This document shows positions 17,708-26,213 of a stretch of 64,000 nucleotides of DNA, piece by piece (position 1 is the stretch's first letter; every line of letters begins with the position of its first letter). The stretch is taken from the NCBI GenBank assembly GCA_963843525.1, contig CAWJKM010000009.1, positions 62,001-126,000 of the forward strand, in the 5' to 3' direction. The stretch is from DATJPR01 sp963843525 (lineage in GTDB: Bacteria > Bacteroidota > Ignavibacteria > UBA10030 > UBA6906). The translations under genes and the position numbers were made by a program. Under the pieces are notes generated by a model. That model made no database searches. It was not told the DNA's origin and was given only the letters and a program-made list of their open reading frames with translations.

Positions 17708-18630
17708 GAGCACACCTTTAAGGCAGTGCGAAGAATGGTAAATTCCGCCTTCCGTGCGATAAGGATTTCTCCGTCGAGTTCAAGAGGGAACGGAGTCTGC
17801 GACTCGAGAGAGAGCCCTGGCAGTGACCACGCCCGGGTTTTGGCGCTCAGGGGAAACCTCCCGCTCGAGAGAGCGCGCAACAACTGGAAGCGTTCGAGGA
17901 TACTCATCCCGGTCGCTGCGAAGACCCGGAAGAGCCCGTCATCATACACTGCGGGGACATCATAGCGAAGGGACCCGGAAAAATGGGGATTCTTCACGAT
18001 GCCAAGATTCGTGATATCCATGCGGAGACGGTCCCCCGCGGGAAAGTCGACGGAAAATGGCTGGTCCCGATGATGCATTACCGCATGAACGGCTGCGTAG
18101 GCAATAGCACTTCCTGTGTGCCGGACCTTCAACCGGCGTAACAGCTGGTCCGGCCGATTAAAGAAGGAATTCCCTTCCGCGGTGATACCAATGCTTGCAT
18201 TGATGAGGAAGTATCTGGTTGATACTGAACCTTGTTTATGAACGATCACGACACCAACATCCCGAGACACCGTGTGCCGGAAGTTCAACCGGGTAGGAAT
18301 TCCTGCAATCACCGATGACTGGTTCAGAGGCTTATGGAAATCATTACTCGACCCGAGCCCGACAGCCCCGAATATGAGCTCGCTCCTCTGGCTAGACGGG
18401 ATCTGCATCATGGCATTGAGAACGTCGTGCACGGTACCATCCCCTCCCGCTGCAACGATGTGGCGTTCTCCGCCGGCAACAGCATCACGAATCAATGCGG
18501 CAGTGGAGAGACGAGCGCTGAGCACGTTTAGCGAAGCAGTCTCTCCCGTCGCCGAAATCCGGGTTGCGAGACGGCTCCATTTGCGGAGAGCGGTCCCTCC
18601 TCCGGCATGAGGATTGAGAAGCACTATCAT
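17704..18630 (-). CDS. diacylglycerol/sphingosine kinase-family lipid kinase
   Basis: A 308-residue kinase of the DAGK catalytic/LCB5 family: MIVLLNPHAGGG nucleotide-binding start, GGDGT at 62-66 (VAAGGDGTVHDVLNAM), then GLGSSNDFHKPL, which matches the G-T-x-N-D-F region, and a beta-sandwich C-terminal domain ending FPLELDGEILIARKAEF. The family phosphorylates lipid alcohols such as diacylglycerol or long-chain bases at the inner membrane face. It is linked by ATGA overlaps to both the UbiA-like gene before it and the ThiL-like gene after it, so translation of all three is coupled. Confidence 0.9.
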   Translation of the reverse strand: MIVLLNPHAGGGTALRKWSRLATRISATGETASLNVLSARLSTAALIRDAVAGGERHIVAAGGDGTVHDVLNAMMQIPSSQRSELIFGAVGLGSSNDFHKPLNQSSVIAGIPTRLNFRHTVSRDVGVVIVHKQGSVSTRYFLINASIGITAEGNSFFNRPDQLLRRLKVRHTGSAIAYAAVHAVMHHRDQPFSVDFPAGDRLRMDITNLGIVKNPHFSGSLRYDVPAVYDDGLFRVFAATGMSILERFQLLRALSSGRFPLSAKTRAWSLPGLSLESQTPFPLELDGEILIARKAEFTILRTALKVCS

Positions 18631-19586
18631 ATCTGCGTCACCTCAGGACGACGCGCAAGGACGATCGTGAATGCCGCGTAATGGATGATCAAAAGGATTG
18701 TCCATTCAGGCCGCAGGATCGCCACAAGCCCCGAAAGGACAAGGATATAGCCGTGGACGACATGGAGAATGGGACGGAACGCCGATGCGTCGTCGTCATT
18801 CCGGTGCAATTGTGCCTGGGCAGAAACAAGATGAAGAAAACCCGGGATGCCAAAGAGGAGACCGGCAATAAGGGCAAGAGGCTGAGGGGAAGGGTCGATG
18901 CCCAATGAAGCCGTCCACACCGCTGCTGCAAGGAAGGAGACTGCCAGTGCATCACTCACGTACGTCGCCGCCCTTCGTCCGAACACCACGGGAAGAGTGA
19001 AGTACCCGGTGGCGCGATCAGCAGAGATGTCCTTGAAATACCCCGCCAGGACAAAATTCGCATAGCCGAAGAACACCGTTCCGAGCATTGGAACGAACCC
19101 GTGTCCAAAGTGCGGGGGAGTGTTGCCTGTACCGGCAAGAAAACCCATGACACACAGGGTGACCACGATCCAGGCATTGTACCATGGTCCTCCCCACCAG
19201 TGCCGCTTGAACGTCGTGTAGGTCGCCAGTCCCGTCGTTGCCAGGAGACCAAGAAATACGTTCCACAGATTGAACAGCGCATACACCGCTGCACAGATCG
19301 TGAGTCCGATCAGACTCATGAAGAGAATTGGGGTCCGGGAGACGGCGCCGGACGCCAAAGGCCGATACGGGGCAGAAATGGCATCTGTATCAGTCTGAAA
19401 GCAGTCGGTAAGAGCCTGCCCAAATCCATACGCGAAGAACGAGGCAATGAAGATGGCCAGGAGTGGAAATGCGGAGGGTGGTGGACTCATGGCCACGCCG
19501 GCGACTCCCGTAATCGCCGAAACAAACAGGAGATACGGGCGCATCGTCGTCCACATGGCTTTCAATATCGCTCCCGCAGAATCCAT
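18627..19586 (-). CDS. UbiA-superfamily prenyltransferase with altered first Asp motif
   Basis: A 319-residue protein with about eight or nine membrane helices. It begins MDSAGAILKAMWTTMRPY, and the region after the first motif, AISAPYRPLASGAVS, resembles chlorophyll synthase and related UbiA enzymes. The first Asp-rich motif, normally NDxxDxxxD, reads T60-D61-C-F-Q64-T-D66-T-D68, so Asn and the middle Asp are replaced. The second motif (KDISAD, Asp186 and Asp190, then GYFTLPVVFG) is intact. UbiA enzymes move a polyprenyl group onto an aromatic ring, sugar or glyceryl phosphate. ATG at 19586 follows AAAGGAGACCGACC. It is the first gene of the operon. Acceptor unknown. Confidence 0.88.
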   Translation of the reverse strand: MDSAGAILKAMWTTMRPYLLFVSAITGVAGVAMSPPPSAFPLLAIFIASFFAYGFGQALTDCFQTDTDAISAPYRPLASGAVSRTPILFMSLIGLTICAAVYALFNLWNVFLGLLATTGLATYTTFKRHWWGGPWYNAWIVVTLCVMGFLAGTGNTPPHFGHGFVPMLGTVFFGYANFVLAGYFKDISADRATGYFTLPVVFGRRAATYVSDALAVSFLAAAVWTASLGIDPSPQPLALIAGLLFGIPGFLHLVSAQAQLHRNDDDASAFRPILHVVHGYILVLSGLVAILRPEWTILLIIHYAAFTIVLARRPEVTQI

Positions 19587-19639
19587 GGTCGGTCTCCTTT
19601 GGTTATGCTCCTCCAAGGTAGACAGACCTCATGATGCGG

Positions 19640-19668
19640 TTGTCAAGAAATCGTCATCGATTTGACAA
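19640..19668. promoter_or_regulatory. imperfect palindrome upstream of the UbiA-led operon
   Basis: TTGTC-AAG-AAATCG-TCAT-CGATTT-GACAA: six-base inner arms AAATCG/CGATTT and five-base outer arms TTGTC/GACAA with a three-base bulge. It sits 54-82 bases upstream of the operon start, where a regulator could overlap the promoter; on the minus strand TTGACA at the same place could be a -35 element. Confidence 0.4.
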
Positions 19669-19847
19669 AGAACCTACTCTGGCGCCCGCACAGTGTACCT
19701 TTGACCTTTTCATGACAATACTGAGATGGAGTTCGTGTAATTTTCCGCCGGATCCTGACCGCACAACCACTGTTGTCCATTCGGGAGCTGTCCCGGCGGA
19801 TAGTCACCTTGTGCCAACGTCAGAGAATAAAATCAGAGGCCCTTCCT

Positions 19848-20408
19848 TTAGCGGGTGGCTTCTGATTGGTTCGTCATGATGAGATTGCCGATATCGTACC
19901 CCTTTTCCTTGACGCGATGAAGAACATCCTCGAGCTGCGTTGCATCCATGGCCGGCGTGCGGGAAAGGATCCATAAATACTTCCGCGCGGGTTCGCCTAT
20001 GACCGCGTAGCTGTACTCGGGCGAAAGAATGATAATCCAGTAGTCTCCCCAGACAAACGGCAGAAAGGAAAGGAATGCCGGTGCAAAGCGGACTTTAAGT
20101 TTGGAATTTGGCGCGCTCTCATCGGCGAGTTTTGCGAGCCCTTCCACCTCCTCGAATTCTCCACTCTCATTTCGGCAGCGATTGACCACCTTGATATTGC
20201 CATTGTCGAGCAACGTATACGTGGCCGTGACATCCCCGGCACATTGATCCTGGAATCTGTTCGGTAGCCGGGCGATTTCGAACCACCTGCCGGCATAGCG
20301 CAGGAGATCCACCGTGGGAACGACCTCAAGAGGTTGTGGGGCTTGCGCCCGACTCGTGGTCGTGATCGTGATCATCAGCGCAAGTGAAAGCGGAAAAATA
20401 TTCTTCAT
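19848..20408 (-). CDS. blc: bacterial lipocalin (Blc-like)
   Basis: A 186-residue secreted lipocalin. After a signal peptide (MKNIFPLSLALMITITTTS) comes the family signature YAGRWFEIARLPNRFQ, then a Cys pair (Cys56 in DQCAGD and Cys78 in NRCRNESG) and strands KVRFAPAFLSF, GDYWIIILSPEYSYAVIG, and YLWILSRTP, all highly typical of Blc/apolipoprotein D. These proteins bind fatty acids or lysophospholipids in the envelope and are linked to membrane repair. E. coli Blc is a lipoprotein; here the signal ends in SRAQA with no lipobox, so it should be soluble in the periplasm. ATG at 20408 follows GAGGAGACA. Confidence 0.92.
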   Translation of the reverse strand: MKNIFPLSLALMITITTTSRAQAPQPLEVVPTVDLLRYAGRWFEIARLPNRFQDQCAGDVTATYTLLDNGNIKVVNRCRNESGEFEEVEGLAKLADESAPNSKLKVRFAPAFLSFLPFVWGDYWIIILSPEYSYAVIGEPARKYLWILSRTPAMDATQLEDVLHRVKEKGYDIGNLIMTNQSEATR

Positions 20409-20718
20409 TGTCTCCTCTTCGGCATTTCAATTAGGTGATTGTCCGATTGCCCGAAGCGTTTTTCGCCCGAAAACAGAAAGCGCCTGCCAGAAAGGGTACG
20501 ATATTTCTCTCTGTCCGTCAAATTCTTTCGGGTCATCCGATTCGGCATGAATCGCTCACCAAGCTTCGGAAACAACACGGATAAATTCAACCCTTTTCGT
20601 CACCCTCCCACCCCACGAGAAAATATCTCCGTGTGTTTGACCCTGTACTGCTTTAATCGGGATCCATGGATGAAACTCGGAATGCGCGTGTCGTGTTTAG
20701 TGAGCGGTGCCACACCCA
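20409..20718. other. intergenic region between divergent genes
   Basis: About 310 bases between the lipocalin (minus) and the O-antigen ligase-like gene (plus). It must carry both promoters. I find no convincing promoter pair, hairpin or small gene. Confidence 0.4.
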
Positions 20719-22707
20719 ATGACTATTCCTACACCCAATTTTCGAAGAATCCTGCAGTGGTCTCTTCTCGCGACGATTGTTTGCGTTGAGTCTGTCATTT
20801 GGATCAACGCGTCCGACAGCTCGATTGCCAAGACACCGATTTTCTTCCTCGGAGCGATGTTCTGCTTCGCCATAATCGTCAGCGAAATCCTCTTCTCACT
20901 CCGAATTGAATACCGACGCTCGCTGCTTTGGCTCCTGGTCTTTCTGCATCTGCCCCTCTTCATGGTGTCCGCGTGGTGGACTTTCGACCCGGTCTCCACG
21001 TGGCACGCCCTCATATTCAGCACTTCCTGCCTCATTTTCTTTTACGTGGGTTCCACGGCTTTTCGAACCCCGGCAGAAATCCGGATGCTCTTCGACGGGC
21101 TTGAATGGCTGACGGCACTGTTGTGCGTCATCGCCGTCGCTCAATACTTCTTCGCGGACCTCCTCCCGCTCAGGTTTTTCCTCGGGCCTGAACGACGTAT
21201 TCCCTCTCTCCTGGGGAACAGTATTGCGTTTTCGGCGTATATCATCGTTACATTTCCTCTTATCCTTTCCCGTGTTTTTGCTCATCGACTCCGGGGCCTG
21301 GGGAGTTTCTTCCGTATTGTCCTGTTGACCTGCATGGTCCTTCTGTTGGTGCTCACACAGACAAGAAGCAGCATCCTGGCATTTATTGCCTCATTGGCCG
21401 TCTATGCTATGTTCACCTTGAGGCTGGAGAAGACCAGACTCTTGGTCCTTGGCGGAACGATTCTCCTGTTCGGCATGGCGCTGTACGGGACGATTGTTCA
21501 GCCGGAAATCGGCAAGCGCTTTTCTCATATGTTTGACGAATCCTCCACTTCCTCATTTGCCCGGCGGGTCAGTTTCTGGGAGGCGGGAGGAAATGCTTTT
21601 TTTGCATCTCCACTCTTCGGGCATGGCATCGGGAGCTTTGAACGGACTGTTTTTCAGTACCGCTCTCCCGATTACTGGAAGGTCGCAAGTGAGGATATCG
21701 TTCCGCATGCACACGATGAGCTCCTCGAAATAGCCGTTGAATATGGCGCTGTCGGCCTCGCGCTTTCCCTGACCGTTTTGTTTCTCGTTCTTCGACAGGC
21801 CCGGCAGATTGCCCGTCATGGGCGCGAATGGGAGCAATGGATGTCGATTGGAATTGTCGGCGCAATTGTCGCCGTCGCCGTGGACAACCTCGCTAACACC
21901 TCCCTTCGGGAGGCACCGATCGCACTGCTTGTCTGGCTTTTGATGGGTCTTCTCTGCTCGGAGGGATTGGGCGGAGGAAAAATGGATGTGATGCTGTTGC
22001 GGCTGAAACTTCCGAGAAGTGTCGCGGTCACCCCCCTCTTGCTTTGGATTGGACTGGCTCTCGAGTATGGATCATCGCAACTGAACGCGATGCATGCCAA
22101 TGTGCATCTGGAACAGGCACTGATCGCGGATCCCCGGCATACATCGGCGGTTCTTTCGCACCTTCAAGCAGCCGTCGAGGAGGATCCGACGGATCTGGTT
22201 TACCTCTCCCGCCTTGCACAAGAATACCTGGATCAGCATCGATGGGAAAATGCATTGCAGAGTATCCGGCAACTCCATGTGCTGTCCCCGCGCTATCCTC
22301 AGTCGTCCTTGATGAAAGCGTACGCCCTCCTGCGAATCCAACGCTACCCGGAGGCGCTGGAGAGCATCAGCCGGGAGATTCGGGAACGCAATCATCCCCT
22401 CGCCTACTTGATTCTGGCGGAGGCGTACCGGGGGTTGGGAAATCTCCGGGGGGAACGGGAGGCTCTCCTGCAACTTCTGCGCGAAGACCTCGGGGGGAAT
22501 TTCCCGGTCCCGTACCAGGCTGCCTGCAAACGATTGGTCCAGGTAACGAAAGTCGAAGGTGACACGCGGGAGAATGAGGCGTTATTCGACTCCCTGGAAC
22601 AGAGGATTCCGAACGACGCCGGGTTCTTTGCGTCTTTGAAAAGCCGCCGGAAGAATGAGGCTGACGGATTGCCGGATCAGGCTCCGCCTTTGCTCATTGA
22701 ACGGTAA
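20719..22707 (+). CDS. O-antigen ligase/polymerase-family membrane protein with TPR tail
   Basis: A 662-residue protein. About 12 membrane helices occupy residues 1-440 and include the Wzy_C/WaaL landmarks: TRSSILAFIAS after a long hydrophobic run, and a large loop before GIGSFERTVFQYRSPDYW and HAHDELLEIAVEYGAVGLAL. The last 200 residues are helical TPR-like repeats (LVYLSRLAQEYLDQHRWENA, RIQRYPEALESI). Such proteins polymerise or transfer glycans on the periplasmic side. ATG at 20719 is preferred over GTG at 20707, though neither has a strong SD. The 3' end overlaps the convergent lipoprotein gene by 14 bases. No other glycan assembly gene is adjacent. Confidence 0.85.
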   Translation: MTIPTPNFRRILQWSLLATIVCVESVIWINASDSSIAKTPIFFLGAMFCFAIIVSEILFSLRIEYRRSLLWLLVFLHLPLFMVSAWWTFDPVSTWHALIFSTSCLIFFYVGSTAFRTPAEIRMLFDGLEWLTALLCVIAVAQYFFADLLPLRFFLGPERRIPSLLGNSIAFSAYIIVTFPLILSRVFAHRLRGLGSFFRIVLLTCMVLLLVLTQTRSSILAFIASLAVYAMFTLRLEKTRLLVLGGTILLFGMALYGTIVQPEIGKRFSHMFDESSTSSFARRVSFWEAGGNAFFASPLFGHGIGSFERTVFQYRSPDYWKVASEDIVPHAHDELLEIAVEYGAVGLALSLTVLFLVLRQARQIARHGREWEQWMSIGIVGAIVAVAVDNLANTSLREAPIALLVWLLMGLLCSEGLGGGKMDVMLLRLKLPRSVAVTPLLLWIGLALEYGSSQLNAMHANVHLEQALIADPRHTSAVLSHLQAAVEEDPTDLVYLSRLAQEYLDQHRWENALQSIRQLHVLSPRYPQSSLMKAYALLRIQRYPEALESISREIRERNHPLAYLILAEAYRGLGNLRGEREALLQLLREDLGGNFPVPYQAACKRLVQVTKVEGDTRENEALFDSLEQRIPNDAGFFASLKSRRKNEADGLPDQAPPLLIER

Positions 22708-23068
22708 TGGGGACCGTGACGGTCTTCGGGGTAGAAGCGGTATTGTCCCGGATCATGACAGCAGTCGACACAGATGCAACCGTTACACCGGTGATCTGAA
22801 TCGTCGCTATTAAGCTGTCGGGATTCAGGAGGAACGCCGTCGCAATGCTACTCGGAGGAGAAGAAATTGCATAGGGAGGGGTTCCCCCGCTGACGACCAC
22901 ACTCGTCGTGGCGCCGGCACCGACTACCGCGGAGGGTGGAGTCGCCGTGAGCTGGGGAGTTTGCGGCGTAGGTGGCGGCTGAGTGGGGGAACTGCTCTTG
23001 CTGCAGTTTAACGCCAGCACTGTCGCGACAATGAGGAATAGCAGCGCATCTAGTCGTCGGCTCGTCAT
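22694..23068 (-). CDS. small Ig-like lipoprotein (124 aa)
   Basis: Starts MTSRRLDALLFLIV with a lipobox ending LALNC, followed by a Pro/Thr-rich linker (SSSPTQPPPTPQTPQ) and one short beta-sandwich-like domain (LTATPPSAVVGAGATTSVVV, GGTPPYAI, KTVTVPITV) that resembles bacterial Ig-like/cadherin modules. It should be lipid-anchored in the envelope, perhaps as an adhesion or binding module. ATG at 23068 is chosen because GAAGGAAGAACCGCA precedes it. It overlaps the 3' end of the O-antigen ligase-like gene, tail to tail. Confidence 0.75.
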   Translation of the reverse strand: MTSRRLDALLFLIVATVLALNCSKSSSPTQPPPTPQTPQLTATPPSAVVGAGATTSVVVSGGTPPYAISSPPSSIATAFLLNPDSLIATIQITGVTVASVSTAVMIRDNTASTPKTVTVPITVQ

Positions 23069-23294
23069 TGCGGTTCTTCCTTCACAATTAGGGGGAATAG
23101 AATTCCGAACAGAACCCATTTGATGTATAGCCTCTTGCTGATAAACCCACTTCTCCCGTGGCGTGTTCCGTCATTCCCTATGGAATCGGGAGAAATTGGC
23201 CCACCCACGACAGGGGCATGCAGCTTGAACGCGTCGGGGTGATGTCCGAGGATGTGGGTATCAGGGGAGAGTACAACGGATGGAGTGAGCAGGC

Positions 23295-23702
23295 CTATAC
23301 CACGCCGCGTTTATTGAAGTACTGAGTGTATTCCTTGTCATGAACTTGAATGTGGTCTCGGAGCCATTTTGCCGGCAAGAGAGCAATGTCCTCTTTGGGA
23401 ATTCCATTGCCTCCTGCAAAATCTGCGGCCAGCGATTTCACGTCCCGGGCGATCTTTTCATGCTCGCCCTTGTGCTGTTCATAGGCAGGATATCCGTAGT
23501 CTCTCATGAGACGCTCCTCATTCTCAAAATGGCGTTCCGCGGAAGCCAGTATGTCCGTGACTATATGGTTTAATGTTCCTCGTGTGCACCGTCTCATGAT
23601 GGCAGTGTAGAGTTTATTCAGGAGTTCGAACAGTCTTCGATGTTCCACATCGCAGAGGGCAATGTTCACAGCAAATTCTTTGGACCAGTCAATGACGGGC
23701 AT
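23295..23702 (-). CDS. bacteriohemerythrin
   Basis: A 135-residue single-domain hemerythrin beginning MPVIDWSKEFAVNI. All seven canonical diiron ligands are present at standard spacing: His21, His58, Glu62, His77, His81, His117 and Asp122 (DVEHRRL, HFENEERL, HKGEH, DHIQVHDKEY). It binds oxygen reversibly and may buffer or deliver it in the cytoplasm, or sense it. ATG at 23702 follows GAAGGAAAGGGTTTC; the frame is open upstream to 23945 but that extension is low-complexity and basic, and unlikely to be translated. It stands alone. Confidence 0.93.
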   Translation of the reverse strand: MPVIDWSKEFAVNIALCDVEHRRLFELLNKLYTAIMRRCTRGTLNHIVTDILASAERHFENEERLMRDYGYPAYEQHKGEHEKIARDVKSLAADFAGGNGIPKEDIALLPAKWLRDHIQVHDKEYTQYFNKRGVV

Positions 23703-24058
23703 GAAACCCTTTCCTTCGGGGGGAGACATTCGTTGGGCCCGGCCGCGCGGGCCGGATCGGCTATACGGTGCAAATCGGGTGCCAATTGAACGGACGCGAT
23801 ACCGAGAAGAATCGCCTCGGTGGGCAGTTGTTTCAGGAAGAGAACTGGTACCGGGATTTCGGGCTGGATAGTTTGTAGAAGTGTGGTATTTCATTTCTGC
23901 GAGGTAATCGATCGCCGTCTTCGGGACAACCCGATTGCATTTCAAATCATCTGTACGTTCAATGGTATGTTGGGCTGGCCCACGACGAGCTGTAACTCAT
24001 GTGGATACCTGCTTCCATTGTTCCGCCGGATCCACTATCGGTCATCGTACCGGGACGT
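23703..24058. other. intergenic region between divergent genes
   Basis: About 355 bases between the hemerythrin (minus) and the GH105 gene (plus). Apart from the open but unconvincing upstream extension of the hemerythrin frame, I see no gene, hairpin or repeat here. Confidence 0.4.
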
Positions 24059-25333
24059 ATGATCATGAGAATGCAATTTCCATCGCTGGCTCTCATTCTC
24101 CTTGCAGGATCCGTTGGCGCGACAAACCATCGGGGGGACACATTCTCTCCATTTGCCGACACCGATCCGGGGGGCCCGCTGTCCGTCCCCTGCGCATCGT
24201 ATCACCCGGGAATGATGGAACACGTGCACGTCGGGTGGACGGTTTCCAATGACGGCTACTCCTTCATCGGCTCTCTCCGGCCTGAAGACGGCTTTTCAGC
24301 AAAGTTGCGCGCGCGGAGCGTGCGGAGAGTCATGGCAGGCGTTGCAGACTGGGAAATTGCGCACCACGATACGGTGATCCATCATGACCTCGACTGGACG
24401 AACGGCGCGCTTTATGCGGGCATGATGGCCTGGGCGCGGATGGCGGGAGACGACAAATATCTGAATTGGCTCAGGCAAATCGGGACACGGAACAATTGGG
24501 AACCGGGACCGGACATCTACAATGCGGATGACCAGTGCGTTTCGCAGATGTATCTCGATATGTACCGGATCAACGGCGATCGTCGGATCATCGCCCCGAC
24601 ACTGGCACGGATCGATTGGGTGTTGGCGCATCCTTCAACATCGACCATGATGCTCGACTACAACGACCATTCAACGCTTGAGCGTTGGTCATGGTGCGAC
24701 GCCTTGTTCATGGCGCCGCCGGTGTATGCCAGACTCGCGTCCATCACCGGCGAAAAGAAGTACGTCGATGCCATGGCGAAAGAATACCAGGCGACCTACG
24801 ACCTGCTCTATGACAGGGAGGAACATCTGTTTTACAGGGATCACCGTTACTTTCAACAGCGTGAATCAAACGGCAGAAAGGTCTTCTGGGCCAGGGGAAA
24901 TGGTTGGGTGATGGGCGGACTTGTTTCTCTCCTCAAAGAGCTCCCCCGGGACAATGGACACCGTGCCTTTTATGTATCCTTGTTCAGGGAGATGGCCGAA
25001 AGAGTTGCCTCTCTGCAGAGCGAGGATGGATACTGGCATGCCAGTCTTCTCGATTCTGAGAGCTACCCCAATCCCGAAACGAGTGGCACCGCATTCTTCT
25101 GTTACGCCCTTGCTTATGGCATCAATGCGGGGCTCCTCGAGCGCGAAATCTATCTTCCGCACGTGAAAAGGGCATGGCGCGGCCTGGTCGAAGCGGTTGA
25201 CGCGGACGGTAAACTGGGATGGGTTCAGCCGATAGGAGCTGATCCGAAAAAGGTAGAGCGGTCGATGACGGAGGTTTACGGCGCGGGGGCCTTTTTGCTG
25301 GCCGGGAGCGAGGTGATCGGTCTTTCGGAGTGA
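24059..25333 (+). CDS. GH105/GH88-type unsaturated glycuronyl hydrolase
   Basis: A secreted protein of about 424 residues: signal peptide MRMQFPSLALILLAGSVGA, then an (alpha/alpha)6 barrel with the family landmarks DWTNGALYAGMMAW (catalytic Asp region), YNADDQCVSQMYLDMY, WCDALFMAPPVYARL and WARGNGWVMGGLVSLL. YteR/YesR-type enzymes hydrate the unsaturated uronic sugar left by pectin or rhamnogalacturonan lyases; no lyase gene is in the window. ATG at 24059 (with two further ATG within six codons) is preceded by GGGA. The gene is followed directly by a 98-bp repeat array. Confidence 0.88.
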   Translation: MIMRMQFPSLALILLAGSVGATNHRGDTFSPFADTDPGGPLSVPCASYHPGMMEHVHVGWTVSNDGYSFIGSLRPEDGFSAKLRARSVRRVMAGVADWEIAHHDTVIHHDLDWTNGALYAGMMAWARMAGDDKYLNWLRQIGTRNNWEPGPDIYNADDQCVSQMYLDMYRINGDRRIIAPTLARIDWVLAHPSTSTMMLDYNDHSTLERWSWCDALFMAPPVYARLASITGEKKYVDAMAKEYQATYDLLYDREEHLFYRDHRYFQQRESNGRKVFWARGNGWVMGGLVSLLKELPRDNGHRAFYVSLFREMAERVASLQSEDGYWHASLLDSESYPNPETSGTAFFCYALAYGINAGLLEREIYLPHVKRAWRGLVEAVDADGKLGWVQPIGADPKKVERSMTEVYGAGAFLLAGSEVIGLSE

Positions 25334-25352
25334 GGGCTGAAAAGATGAAAAG

Positions 25353-25666
25353 ATGGTTGCCTAGGCTGCCATAAAACTCCTCAGCGGGTTCGGTTTTCCA
25401 GGGTGGCTGGCTCGCCACAACCCGGATCACGGCAGCGCAGCTCCAAAAACATGGCAGCCTAGGCAACCATGGAGTTTCTCAACGGGTTCGGCTTTCCAGG
25501 GTGGCTGGCTCGCCACAACCCGGATCACCGCAGCGCAGCTCCAAAAACATGGCAGCCTAGGCAACCATAGAGTTTCTCAACGAGTTCGGCCGCCCAAGGT
25601 GTCTGGGTCGCCACCATTCAGATCACGGCAGCGCAGCCCCAAAAACATGGCAGCCTAGGCAACCAC
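25353..25666. repeat. three-copy 98-bp tandem repeat with inverted terminal copy
   Basis: Three tandem units of exactly 98 bases. Each ends with ATGGCAGCCTAGGCAACCAT (25451-25470, 25549-25568, 25647-25666, the last with one change). The array is opened by the reverse complement of that 20-mer at 25353-25372, so the whole block is bracketed by an inverted repeat. Within units 1 and 2 there is a nested hairpin: outer GGGTT/AACCC and inner GTGGC/GCCAC. Unit 3 is diverged and loses the hairpin pairing. No transposase is present. It lies between the GH105 stop and the thioesterase start. Confidence 0.9.
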
Positions 25667-25715
25667 AAATTCAGCCTCTCACAACTCATCGCAAATGCAG
25701 CGGGGATACGCGATA

Positions 25716-26198
25716 ATGGACAATACACGAAAAGCGTTTCAGGACTACTACCCGGAGGAACTCAGCCATTGCTACGGATGCGGGGCCCTGAACGCCGACG
25801 GTCATCAATTGAAGAGTTACTGGGACGGCGATGAAACTGTTGCGACGTTTCTGCCGAAACCGTACCACATCGCCATCCCGGGCTTCGTGTACGGCGGACT
25901 GATCGCCTCGTTGATCGATTGCCACGGAACGGGGACCGCAGCGGCGGCAAAGTACAGGGAGGAAAAACGGGAAATGGATTCGGAGCCCCCCCACCGGTTT
26001 GTCACGGCATCCTTGAAGGTGGACTACCTTCGCCCTACTCCTCTGGGGGAACCGCTGGAGCTCCGGGGAACCATTGAAGAATCACGCGGCCGCAAAGTGG
26101 TGGTGAATGTCACCCTCGCTGCCCGTGGTATCGTCTGCGCCCGCGGGGTCGTCGTCGCGGTCGAAATGCCGGAGACGATGATGCCTTCCCGTCGGTGA
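25716..26198 (+). CDS. PaaI-type hotdog-fold thioesterase
   Basis: A 160-residue hotdog protein. Landmarks: HCYGCGALNADGHQL, a pattern of PaaI-like acyl-CoA thioesterases, then IPGFVYGGLIASLIDCHGTGTAAAA, with the central helix and catalytic-like acidic residue, and RFVTASLKVDYLRPTPLGEPLEL. It should hydrolyse a small acyl-CoA thioester in the cytoplasm; substrate unknown. ATG at 25716 is preferred to an upstream in-frame ATG (25695) because the core begins soon after it and GGGGA lies about 11 bases before. It follows the repeat array, with no obvious partner gene. Confidence 0.85.
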   Translation: MDNTRKAFQDYYPEELSHCYGCGALNADGHQLKSYWDGDETVATFLPKPYHIAIPGFVYGGLIASLIDCHGTGTAAAAKYREEKREMDSEPPHRFVTASLKVDYLRPTPLGEPLELRGTIEESRGRKVVVNVTLAARGIVCARGVVVAVEMPETMMPSRR

Positions 26199-26213
26199 AC
26201 TTGCCATTGTCCT

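Noticed and set aside
23703..23945. N-terminal extension of the hemerythrin gene
   Set aside because: Low-complexity basic sequence; the SD and the conserved start are at 23702.
25353..25666. CRISPR array or integron attC sites
   Set aside because: Units are contiguous 98-mers with no unique spacers, no cas gene and no integrase or cassette genes.
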